Assembly (NCBI GenBank): GCA_036394315.1
Contig: DASWFI010000085.1
Location: 1-27,379, forward strand
DNA length: 27,379 nucleotides
Origin: DASWFI01 sp036394315
Lineage (GTDB): Bacteria; Patescibacteriota; Doudnabacteria; UBA920; O2-02-FULL-48-8
Direction of reading: 5' to 3'
This document shows positions 13,395 through 20,424 of the stretch, piece after piece. The notes beneath the pieces were generated by a model, which did no database searches, was not told where the DNA came from, and saw only the letters and a list, made by a program, of their open reading frames with translations. Each line of letters opens with the position of its first letter. The first letter of the stretch is position 1. The position numbers were made by a program, and so were the translations under genes.

Positions 13395-14126
13395 TTACTT
13401 AGCCTTTATTTGCTGCAATTTCCTGAAAATGGTAGTGTGCAAGAACAATATGGTCGCCGGAGCAAATGCGGGAAACCACACGAACGGAAATATGGTCATT
13501 TCCTGGAGACCAAGCTCACCGGCGACGACAGGATTTTTTGCATTAATTACGGCAATAACAAGTAGTGTAATGATGTCCAGTGTTCCAAAAATATTCCAGG
13601 CATAAGCGATCTTTAAACTGCCTGGCTTCCCTTTTGAAACCATTTTCGCTACAGGCAAAGCGAGAATGGCTGTTATAATATCCCCCATTCCCGCTGAAAA
13701 AGCAAAATCTCCGGGAAGCAAGTGATAGAAGTAAAGAAGAATGTCGAACACACCTAATAGCCGAAATACATGCAAGGCAATTAAGGATTCCAAGGTGATT
13801 GACCGGAGTAATTTCTTGAATAATTTTGTGTTTCCGATAATTACAAATAGTATAATAGTCAATGGTATGGCAGTAAATACCATTACTTTTGGCGGTATTG
13901 AGTTGACGGAAAAGACACCTTTTAAAGCCAATATTGAAGCATAAGCAAGGTAAAGAATATAAAAACCAAAAATACCGAGCTGGATATTTCTCGCGCTGGC
14001 CGGAGTCATACCGGCATCCAGGGCCGCCTGTTTTGCCGGGTTGGCGATGAAGGCAATAGAATAAAGAAAACCTGCGATAAATAGCGTTATAGCCCATATG
14101 GGCATACCTGATATGTAGCTTGCCAT
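13395..14126 (-). CDS. Polytopic membrane protein of unknown function
   Basis: 243 residues, about seven hydrophobic segments, starting MASYISGMPIWAITLFIAGF. Notable parts are a conserved-looking loop NPAKQAALDAGMTPASARN near residue 30-48, LLPGDFAFSAGMGDIITAIL near 135-155, and a last helix ending FLHTTIFRKLQQIKAK. I do not recognise a named family or a catalytic motif. It lies between a Crp/Fnr regulator (83-base gap) and DinB (4-base gap), all on the minus strand, which suggests a small regulated operon. Confidence 0.7.
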   Translation of the reverse strand: MASYISGMPIWAITLFIAGFLYSIAFIANPAKQAALDAGMTPASARNIQLGIFGFYILYLAYASILALKGVFSVNSIPPKVMVFTAIPLTIILFVIIGNTKLFKKLLRSITLESLIALHVFRLLGVFDILLYFYHLLPGDFAFSAGMGDIITAILALPVAKMVSKGKPGSLKIAYAWNIFGTLDIITLLVIAVINAKNPVVAGELGLQEMTIFPFVWFPAFAPATILFLHTTIFRKLQQIKAK

Positions 14127-14209
14127 TTTGTTTGTCGATTAAATTGATAGTGCAAAGTAAGATCAAATATCCTGGCTTGCACTTAGCAAATGGCAAGAAA
14201 TGGAATCGG

Positions 14210-14791
14210 CTATTTTTTTACAAATTCTTTTCTTATCCTGCTCAGCGAGGTATCAGTGATACCCAGGTAAGTCGCAATGTATTTTAAAGGAGCGTGTTGA
14301 AGGATCTCAGGGTTAGCATAAACCAAGTCTCTATAACGCTGTTCTGCTGTTTGCTGCAACATTGACAACATTCTTTGTTGCAGAATACCGAATTGATTAA
14401 TGATGTTAAGCCGGCCAAATTCACGAAACTCCGGGATTGCGTGGAAGCTTTCCTGCATATCGTCGTAAGTGATATACCAGGTTTGGCAATCTGTCAATGC
14501 CTGAATATTTTCTTTTGAAGGGATCCTTTTAAAAAACGATAAAAGGTCGCTGGCGAACATTTGTTTTGAACAAAATGTTGTCGTTACATCAATGCCTTCA
14601 AGATCATAAATGTACGACCTAATGATACCCTCCTCAATAATATGAGACTCGCTGCAAACAGATCCCTCTTTTAATAAATACTCGTTTCTGGCAGTTTTCC
14701 TCCTCTTAAATTTCTCCGCTATCTGTTCGGCTTTGGCATTGCTCATTGGCAACACACTTTGAACAATCTGAATTAAATTATCCTTACTCAT
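14210..14791 (-). CDS. Crp/Fnr-family transcriptional regulator
   Basis: 193 residues. The cyclic-nucleotide-binding-like beta-barrel covers about 25-115, with EYLLKEGSVCSESHIIEEGI and RSYIYDLEGIDVTTTFCSKQ; the dimer helix follows (FGILQQRMLSMLQQTAEQRY). The C-terminal winged helix-turn-helix includes HAPLKYIATYLGITDTSLSR. The canonical cAMP-binding arginine pattern is not obvious, as in most Bacteroidota members, so the ligand is unknown. It heads a probable operon with a membrane protein and DinB and may control it. Start at the ATG 14791; typical family length. Confidence 0.9.
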   Translation of the reverse strand: MSKDNLIQIVQSVLPMSNAKAEQIAEKFKRRKTARNEYLLKEGSVCSESHIIEEGIIRSYIYDLEGIDVTTTFCSKQMFASDLLSFFKRIPSKENIQALTDCQTWYITYDDMQESFHAIPEFREFGRLNIINQFGILQQRMLSMLQQTAEQRYRDLVYANPEILQHAPLKYIATYLGITDTSLSRIRKEFVKK

Positions 14792-14933
14792 CCGTCAATT
14801 TTGCATTGCTTATTAATTAAACTAGCGTACAAAGCGATAAAAATAGCAAACTCCGCTAAATTTTCAATCTGCCGCCCAGGGTTTGCTGAAATTATTTATT
14901 TGCCCCCATAAATACCGGTTTATCTAAGGGGTG

Positions 14934-15073
14934 AAATGGAGAACTTTTTGTGATACACAGGTTGCAAGAAATGGCGTTGTATTCTAATCATCATCATAAG
15001 TCTTTGGAATGGCTGCCCAGAAATTGTATCATTTTGCCTAATTCTGCCTCCCAAAAGTTAGAAAGTTGTCCCC
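14934..15073 (-). repeat. TTCGAA-type repeat unit, copy G (diverged)
   Basis: Right end GTTAGAAAGTTGTCCCC (15057-15073); left end near 14934 has GAGAACTTTTT where others have TTCGAACTTTT. The minus-strand GQLSNF frame is intact for exactly 26 codons to the TGA at 14994-14996 and ends near HSKDL. No GCAATT module or hairpin follows. The rest of the 14792-15179 gap shows no gene. Confidence 0.5.
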
Positions 15074-15179
15074 TGTATTATTATTTACTTCATTGGAAAA
15101 CGTTGTCTAATAAGACTTTGCAAGGAATACGCGGTTGACTATAAATAAATTCACGCATTTACTATGCCGACGCGGACGA

Positions 15180-15620
15180 TCAAGGTCTTAATGAAGGTGA
15201 ACCCTCATACAGAGAGAGGTCTTCGTTGATGCCCACGAGCCGAAATACCTGCCCACCTGGAGCCTGAAAGTAGAGGTGGGGGTCCGGTACATCGAGTACC
15301 TTGACGCCGAAGGTGACGATTTTCTGCCTCATTTCTTCGAGGTTGTCGGCCTTTAGCTCCAGAAATATCGCTTTCAAAAATTCGTCATCACTCAGAGCGT
15401 CGTCCGCTCCGTAGTTTACGCCCTTATCGGCTCCCTGCCCATCACCCGCTCCGTAGAGAAACCCGATGTAGAAGTCATCTCCCATTCGAATGTCGTCCTT
15501 GTCGTCGAACTCTCTCATGATTTTACAGCCCAGAATATCACAATAGAATTTACGAATTCTGTCCCTTTCCGTCCGGGAGACTCTAACCGCACAATGATTT
15601 CCAAAAATTACCTTTGCCAT
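15180..15620 (-). CDS. VOC-family (glyoxalase/bleomycin-resistance-like) protein
   Basis: 146 residues with the paired beta-alpha-beta-beta-beta modules of the vicinal oxygen chelate fold. The first module starts GNHCAVRVSRTERDRIRKFY with CDILGCKI; the second has IFLELKADNLEEMRQKIV and closes with HLYFQAPGGQVFRLVG. Possible metal ligands are the His near residue 9 and a Glu in IFLELKAD. Family activities include lyases, dioxygenases and drug binding; the substrate is not predictable. An odd Gly/Asp-rich loop (about 57-78, GAGDGQGADKGVNYGADDA) interrupts the centre. Single gene, minus strand. Confidence 0.85.
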   Translation of the reverse strand: MAKVIFGNHCAVRVSRTERDRIRKFYCDILGCKIMREFDDKDDIRMGDDFYIGFLYGAGDGQGADKGVNYGADDALSDDEFLKAIFLELKADNLEEMRQKIVTFGVKVLDVPDPHLYFQAPGGQVFRLVGINEDLSLYEGSPSLRP

Positions 15621-15690
15621 GATTAAATATAAAGTTTAACTATGGGAAATGATCTCACATGCGTGAGAAAAGATGGATTACGCCACTCAA

Positions 15691-15719
15691 AGCCGGATCA
15701 TACGATCCGGCTATTTTTT
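15691..15719 (+). terminator. Factor-independent terminator-like hairpin
   Basis: AGCCGGATC (15691-15699), loop ATAC, GATCCGGCT (15704-15712), then ATTTTTT. The T-run is on the plus strand although the nearest genes are on the minus strand; on the minus strand it is followed only by TTG, so it would be a poor terminator for the SRPBCC operon. Confidence 0.6.
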
Positions 15720-15761
15720 GTGGAATCAGGCTCCCCGACCTTTCCGGTCCGATGCTCCGAC

Positions 15762-16229
15762 CTATTTGACTGCCTCCGCAGTCGCCATTTCTTTTTTTTG
15801 CGGGAGTCCCTTGCCTTCGTTTATCAGCTTGGCCAAACTGTCTTTAAAATATTGGTCCCAGCCTTTTACACAGTTATCATAACATTCTACCTGGGGCGCT
15901 AACCCGACATGTGTAAATTGGATCCTGGTTGAATCCCCTTCGGCCGATATTTCAAAGACGATCCGGGTGTCCTTCCACTCTTTCTTGTCAGCGAACCAGT
16001 GGAGGTAGCAGTCGGTAACAGTCCATACGACCTTTTTGTCCGGAACGGATTCGACTATTTTCATCGTTACAAAGGCTTCCCCGAAATGGATGGTAAAAAC
16101 ATCGTTCAGTTTTTCGGAACTGCCTTCTATATTTTCTGTCCACCATGCGGTAACCTGGTTAATGCTTTTGAATGCTTTGTTTGCGGTGGCCTTGACCAGG
16201 ATGGTGGCCGTGTAGTCTTGCTTTTTCAT
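15762..16229 (-). CDS. SRPBCC (START-like/AHSA1) protein, third gene of the ArsR operon
   Basis: 155 residues with the SRPBCC fold: an N-terminal strand DYTATILVKATANKAFKSIN, WWTENIEGSSEKLNDVFTIH, the VVWTVTDCYLHWF strand, and the long C-terminal helix GWDQYFKDSLAKLINEGKGL. These proteins bind hydrophobic ligands in a cavity between the sheet and this helix; activity is unknown. The gene starts 6 bases after the ArsR gene's stop (16236), in an operon of SRPBCC, ArsR and SRPBCC. The last ~12 residues are an Ala/Lys/Glu-rich tail. Confidence 0.85.
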   Translation of the reverse strand: MKKQDYTATILVKATANKAFKSINQVTAWWTENIEGSSEKLNDVFTIHFGEAFVTMKIVESVPDKKVVWTVTDCYLHWFADKKEWKDTRIVFEISAEGDSTRIQFTHVGLAPQVECYDNCVKGWDQYFKDSLAKLINEGKGLPQKKEMATAEAVK

Positions 16230-16235
16230 TTTGTT

Positions 16236-16559
16236 TTAATTTTTAATTTTGTTGTCTAACAGTGATTTTAATTTTTCCAGTTTTGACAGCCAGAAATTAT
16301 CAAAGTAGTTTATCCATTCCTGCAACTTTTCAAACCCTTCCTGTTTGAGTATGCAATGTCTTTCTCTGCCGATGTCCTGGATAGAGATAAACCCGGCCTC
16401 ATGCAATATTTTTATATGTTTGGATACGGCCGGCCGGCTCATGTCAAAATGTTCGGCCAATGAGTTTATCGTCAGGCTGTCTTTTAACAGCAGCCGCAAT
16501 ATCTGTCTGCGGCTGGGGTCGGCGACCACCTGGAATACATCAAAGCTTTGATGTTTCAC
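16236..16559 (-). CDS. ArsR-family winged-helix repressor (first module)
   Basis: 107 residues. The winged helix-turn-helix covers ~7-80: FQVVADPSRRQILRLLLKDS, SLAEHFDMSRPAVSKHIKIL (recognition helix SRPAVSKHI) and GRERHCIL wing, followed by a C-terminal helix for dimerisation. No metal-binding cysteine pair of the ArsR ELCVCDL type is present, so it belongs to the metal-free class usually found beside SRPBCC genes. Its ATG lies 20 bases inside the 3' end of the upstream SRPBCC gene, so translation is coupled. Likely binds the palindromes at 16998-17041. Confidence 0.9.
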   Translation of the reverse strand: MKHQSFDVFQVVADPSRRQILRLLLKDSLTINSLAEHFDMSRPAVSKHIKILHEAGFISIQDIGRERHCILKQEGFEKLQEWINYFDNFWLSKLEKLKSLLDNKIKN

Positions 16560-16992
16560 GGTTTGCAGCTTTTATAAGTTCAGCGATCTTTTGTATATTT
16601 TTGAACCACCCGTCATTCATGGCCGAGAACATACTAAAATTATCGAATCCCCTGAAGCCGGTATGTTCCAGCAATAGCTCCGTGCCATTGTCTTTCGGGA
16701 TCAGTTTCCAGACCACTATGGAATCCAGCTCGATCTTTCCGTTGCCCGGACCGGATTTCCAGGAATAGGAAAGCGTTTGATGAGGCACTATTTCCAGCAC
16801 CTTACAATAGACGATGCCGTCGAAATCGAGCTGAGGCATGGGCTTTATCCTGAACTGGAAATCGTGCCCCAGAATGGGCAGGAAATCGTTGGGCATTAGC
16901 CATAGCTCCATCAGTTCGGCCCTGGTCAAATATTCCCAGACCTGTTCGGGCCGGTGGGGGAAGAAGAATTGGTGTTTGATGTTGTCTGCCAT
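16540..16992 (-). CDS. SRPBCC (AHSA1-like) protein, first gene of the ArsR operon
   Basis: 150 residues with the AHSA1-type pattern: IKHQFFFPHRPEQVWEYLTR, ELMELWLMPNDFLPILGHDF, VLEIVPHQTLSYSWKSGPGN, LLLEHTGFRGFDNFSMFSAM and the final helix GWFKNIQKIAELIKAANR. Fold suggests a ligand-binding or signalling role in the cytoplasm; no substrate is assigned. It overlaps the ArsR gene by 20 bases. The start codon (16992) is 5 bases after the proximal palindromic site, so the leader is very short. Confidence 0.87.
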   Translation of the reverse strand: MADNIKHQFFFPHRPEQVWEYLTRAELMELWLMPNDFLPILGHDFQFRIKPMPQLDFDGIVYCKVLEIVPHQTLSYSWKSGPGNGKIELDSIVVWKLIPKDNGTELLLEHTGFRGFDNFSMFSAMNDGWFKNIQKIAELIKAANRETSKL

Positions 16993-16997
16993 AATAA

Positions 16998-17046
16998 GTA
17001 ACTTTTAGGTTACACAAACATAAAGGTAACTTTTGAGTTACGCAAA
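16998..17046 (-). promoter_or_regulatory. Promoter with two palindromic ArsR-type operators (first module)
   Basis: On the minus strand: TTTG (17043-17046), 20 bases, then TATGTTTG (17015-17022), matching the Bacteroidota -33/-7 pattern TTTG...TAnnTTTG. Two 16-base near-palindromes, GTAACTTTTGAGTTAC (17026-17041) and GTAACTTTTAGGTTAC (16998-17013), lie 28 bases apart: one in the spacer between the boxes, one between -7 and the start codon. A repressor bound there would block polymerase, so autoregulation by the ArsR protein is likely. Confidence 0.85.
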
Positions 17047-17368
17047 TTTTTTGTCGATTTTTTTCAATTTTTTTTGACCCTTCCTAATTGCTTAATAGAC
17101 AATGTTTAGCATCATTCCGGTCATGTAATGTCTTTAAAGATTAATACACACTCTCCATTAAGGGTTTTAGCCGTTGCAGCGTCTTCTGACCGGCAACCAA
17201 TACAATCGGATAAACACCGGGGTCGCTTACACCTGTAATCGTTCCCATTCCTTTGTGAAATAATTGGATGTCTACTATTGGTTCAATCAAAGCTTTTTTT
17301 CTCTTCTTCAGCAGTAGACTTACAGCTAATGACACGCAAAAAGATCCGTTAGAAAAATCGCAGAAAAA
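17047..17368. other. Spacer between the two divergent ArsR modules
   Basis: About 320 bases with no gene I can support. A minus-strand frame at 17141-17335 has a stretch, GVYPIVLVAGQKTLQRLKPL, weakly like the end of a RibD/DHFR-type protein; it may be a relic. Confidence 0.35.
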
Positions 17369-17415
17369 TTTGCGTAGTTAAATAACTACATTTATATTTG
17401 TAGTCAAATAGCTAC
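17369..17415 (+). promoter_or_regulatory. Promoter with two palindromic ArsR-type operators (second module)
   Basis: TTTG (17369-17372), 20 bases, TATATTTG (17393-17400): the same -33/-7 layout as the minus-strand promoter at 17015-17046. Palindromes GTAGTTAAATAACTAC (17374-17389) and GTAGTCAAATAGCTAC (17400-17415) are 26 bases apart, one in the spacer and one over the start region. The ATG follows at 17419. Confidence 0.87.
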
Positions 17416-17418
17416 GCA

Positions 17419-17739
17419 ATGAATTTAAGACGAGATGTATTTCAAGCCATAGCAGACCCGACAAGAAGGGCCATACTTCTATTGGTAGCCTCACAATCCA
17501 TGACAGCAGGTGCGATAGCCTCAAACTTTGACACAGCAAGACCGACCGTTTCAAAACACTTACAAATACTCACTGAGTGCGAATTGCTTAAACAAGAGCA
17601 AAACGGCAGGGAGATTTACTATCACATCAATGCAAAAAAAATGAAAGAGGTAGCCGACTTCATTGAGCCATTCCGCAAAATGTGGGAAGACCGATTCGAC
17701 AAATTAGAAACAATAATGAAAAAATATAAAAGCAAATAA
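17419..17739 (+). CDS. ArsR-family winged-helix repressor (second module)
   Basis: 106 residues, paralogous to 16236-16559. The winged helix covers ~5-80: FQAIADPTRRAILLLVASQS, then AIASNFDTARPTVSKHLQIL (recognition helix ARPTVSKHL) and a GREIYYHI wing; the C-terminal helix has FRKMWEDRFDKLETIMKKY. No metal-binding cysteines. It stops one base before the SRPBCC start at 17741, so the two are translated together. It likely represses its own operon through 17374-17415, whose arms (GTAG..CTAC) differ from those of the other module (GTAAC..GTTAC). Confidence 0.92.
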   Translation: MNLRRDVFQAIADPTRRAILLLVASQSMTAGAIASNFDTARPTVSKHLQILTECELLKQEQNGREIYYHINAKKMKEVADFIEPFRKMWEDRFDKLETIMKKYKSK

Positions 17740-17740
17740 C

Positions 17741-18208
17741 ATGGAACAAAAAACAAAAATCAATGCCGAAGACGGCAAACAAGAATTAGTGATAACAAGG
17801 GAATTTGATTTGCCATTGGAATTACTTTTTAAAGCGTATGTAGAGCCCGGCATTGTTGAGCAATGGATGGGAACGAAAGTGCTGAAACTTGAAAGTAAAA
17901 AGCACGGCAGTTACCAATTTGAAACAGTCGATGAGAAGGGAAACGTGGTATTTCGGGCCAATGGGGTAATCCATGAGTTTAGCCCGAACCAGAAAATAAC
18001 ACGCACATTTGAAATGGAGAATACGCCTTTTGGCGTTCAGCTTGAATTATTAGAATTTGAAAAACTTACTGACGACACCAGCAAACTTAATATGCACGTA
18101 GTATATGAATCGGTTGCACTAAGGGACCAGGTGCTGCAGTTACCCTTTGCCCAGGGCATAAACTGGGCACATAACCGATTGCAAGACATAGTAAGCAAAT
18201 TAAAATAA
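17741..18208 (+). CDS. SRPBCC (AHSA1-like) protein, second module
   Basis: 155 residues of the AHSA1/START-like family: LVITREFDLPLELLFKAYVE, IVEQWMGTKVLKLESKKHGS, VIHEFSPNQKITRTFEMENT, and the C-terminal helix FAQGINWAHNRLQDIVSKLK. Unlike a classical Aha1 chaperone partner it has only the single helix-grip domain. It follows the ArsR gene by one base and precedes a truncated DoxX-like gene and a YdeI-like gene, a set often found together in Bacteroidota. Function unknown; probably ligand binding in a repressor-controlled stress response (inference). Confidence 0.9.
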   Translation: MEQKTKINAEDGKQELVITREFDLPLELLFKAYVEPGIVEQWMGTKVLKLESKKHGSYQFETVDEKGNVVFRANGVIHEFSPNQKITRTFEMENTPFGVQLELLEFEKLTDDTSKLNMHVVYESVALRDQVLQLPFAQGINWAHNRLQDIVSKLK

Positions 18209-18218
18209 TATACTATGA

Positions 18219-18515
18219 CAAACGGAAGTAGATTTCATTACACATTTAGGCTATCCTGCCTATTTTCTAACAATATTAGCTATTTGGAAAATTTTGGGCG
18301 TCATAACAGTACTTATTCCTAAATTTCCTTTACTAAAGGAATGGGCTTATGCAGGCTTTTTCTTTGCCATGTCCGGAGCGGTATTTTCACATATCGCATC
18401 GGGTGATCCCGTGAATGAAATATTTCCTTCGTTGTTATTGCTAATCCTGACTGTGGTATCGTGGTATTTCAGACCCGTGGATAGAAAAATCATTTCAGTT
18501 AATTTTAATAAATGA
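18219..18515 (+). pseudogene. DoxX-like membrane protein lacking its N-terminus
   Basis: The frame opens right after a TGA at 18216-18218 and has no ATG before the conserved part. It reads QTEVDFITHLGYPAYFLTIL, then AIWKILGVITVLIPKFPLLK and EWAYAGFFFAMSGAVFSHIA, followed by a last hydrophobic helix. This is the DoxX_2-type pattern, but the first membrane helix (~30 residues) is missing. An ATG at 18215 is out of frame (MTNGSRF...). Translation could start at TTG 18294, giving 73 residues without the first two helices. The stop overlaps the next ATG by 4 bases (ATGA), so the operon order was once functional. Deletion or frameshift near 18215 is likely. Confidence 0.65.
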
Positions 18516-19096
18516 ATAGAATGAATCCTAAGGTTGATTTTTATTTTAGCAAAGCCCAAAAGTGGCAGGAAGAACTGGAGCAATTGAGAATGATCGTTCT
18601 TGACTGTGAGCTGACCGAAGAGTTAAAGTGGGGTGTCCCTTGTTACACATTTCAGAAGAGTAACATAGTTTTAATACATGTGTTTAAAGAATACTGTGCG
18701 CTTTTGTTTGTCAAAGGCGCCTTGTTACATGATGCCAAGGGTATTCTAATCCAACAAACGGAGAATGTGCAGGCGGCGCGCCAGATTCGGTTCACCAATG
18801 TTCGGGAAATAGTTAAGCGGGCACCCATCCTGAAAACCTATATTTATGAAGCCATTGAAGTGGAAAAAGCCGGTTTGAAGGTGAATTTTAAAAAGAATCC
18901 AGAACCTATTCCTGAAGAATTTCAAAATAAATTAGATGAAATCTCTGGCTTGAAAACTACTTTTGATGCATTGACGCCGGGACGGCAAAGAGCATACATT
19001 CTTTATTTTTCTGCACCCAAACAATCCAAAACCCGGGCGTCAAGGGTTGAAAAATGTATAGAACAAATTCTCGATGGAAAGGGATTAAATGATTAG
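18512..19096 (+). CDS. YdeI/OmdA-family protein with DUF1801 domain
   Basis: 194 residues. The first ~110 form a DUF1801 (YdhG-like) domain: KVDFYFSKAQKWQEELEQLR, LTEELKWGVPCYTFQKSNIV and EYCALLFVKGALLHDAKGIL. The last ~60 are the OmdA/YdeI region with FQNKLDEISGLKTTFDALTP, GRQRAYILYFSAPKQSKTRA and RVEKCIEQILDGKGL. Enterobacterial YdeI is linked to resistance against polymyxin-type peptides; whether that holds here is unknown. The start overlaps the DoxX-like stop by 4 bases, so it belongs to the ArsR operon. Confidence 0.88.
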   Translation: MNRMNPKVDFYFSKAQKWQEELEQLRMIVLDCELTEELKWGVPCYTFQKSNIVLIHVFKEYCALLFVKGALLHDAKGILIQQTENVQAARQIRFTNVREIVKRAPILKTYIYEAIEVEKAGLKVNFKKNPEPIPEEFQNKLDEISGLKTTFDALTPGRQRAYILYFSAPKQSKTRASRVEKCIEQILDGKGLND

Positions 19097-19126
19097 TAGT
19101 TTTTTCAACAGAGATAATATAAAAGC

Positions 19127-19693
<567 letters not shown>

Positions 19694-19727
19694 ATTTTGC
19701 ACAGAGAGCGAAGTGGATAATTATACC

Positions 19728-20417
19728 CTATTTCTTATACATTTCCATCAATTTTTCTTTGTAGTTGACTCCAACTGGCAATGATTGATTGTTCCCGATA
19801 ACAACGTTGTCTGCTTTCACCATTCTAATCAGTTGAAGGGAAACGATATAGGATTTATGTATTCGCACAAATTTCACGGCGGGCAATTGTTTTTCCAAGC
19901 TTTTCATGGTAAGGTGTACAAGATATTGTTGTTCCGGCGTTACAATTTTCATATAATCCTTTGAGGCTTCTATGTAACTAATTTTGTTGTAGGGAATTTT
20001 TATCAGGCCGCCTTTTTCTTTTACCATCAGATGCCCGACCTCCTCTACTGCTTTTAGCCCTGATTCTTCCGCCGGTTTCACTTTTGCCAGAGCTTTTGAA
20101 AACCGCTCAAATGAAAAAGGCTTTAAAAGATAATCCACTACATTCAGTTCGTAGCCTTGCAATGCGTAATCAGCATAAGCAGTAGTCAGTATCACCCGCG
20201 GGGGATTGGATAGTGTTTTCAGGAATGTCAGTCCATTAATCAGCGGCATTTCAATATCCAAAAAGATTAAATCCACTGCCTGTTGTTCCAGTTTCGCAAA
20301 AGCTTCGAGGGCATTACGGCATTTAGCTACAAGTGTAAGGCCGGGTGTTTGTAAAATATATTGTTCCAGTATCTGGTGAGCTATCTGTTCGTCATCTGCA
20401 ATAAGGCATCGTATCAT
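19728..20417 (-). CDS. LytTR-family response regulator
   Basis: 229 residues. Receiver domain 1-~120, with acidic pocket DDE near 8-10, phospho-acceptor D54 in DLIFLDIEMP, T in RVILTTAYADYALQGY and K in VVDYLLKPFSFERF. The LytTR DNA-binding domain is ~130-229, with YNKISYIEASKDYMKIVTPE, KSLEKQLPAVKFVRIHKSYI and the strand with LPVGVNYKEKL. It is the partner of the kinase gene 7 bases upstream. Targets are not known; the divergent gene at 21704 is one candidate by position. Confidence 0.95.
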   Translation of the reverse strand: MIRCLIADDEQIAHQILEQYILQTPGLTLVAKCRNALEAFAKLEQQAVDLIFLDIEMPLINGLTFLKTLSNPPRVILTTAYADYALQGYELNVVDYLLKPFSFERFSKALAKVKPAEESGLKAVEEVGHLMVKEKGGLIKIPYNKISYIEASKDYMKIVTPEQQYLVHLTMKSLEKQLPAVKFVRIHKSYIVSLQLIRMVKADNVVIGNNQSLPVGVNYKEKLMEMYKK

Positions 20418-20424
20418 CCTACTA

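Noticed and set aside
15642..16259. Plus-strand frames opposite the SRPBCC gene
   Set aside because: Shadow frames with low-complexity and Cys/Phe-rich translations; the minus strand carries a clear SRPBCC protein.
17141..17335. Minus-strand frame with a segment like the end of a RibD/DHFR-type protein
   Set aside because: Only about 20 residues look similar, the rest does not fit, and no promoter or partner is present. Too weak to annotate as a gene.
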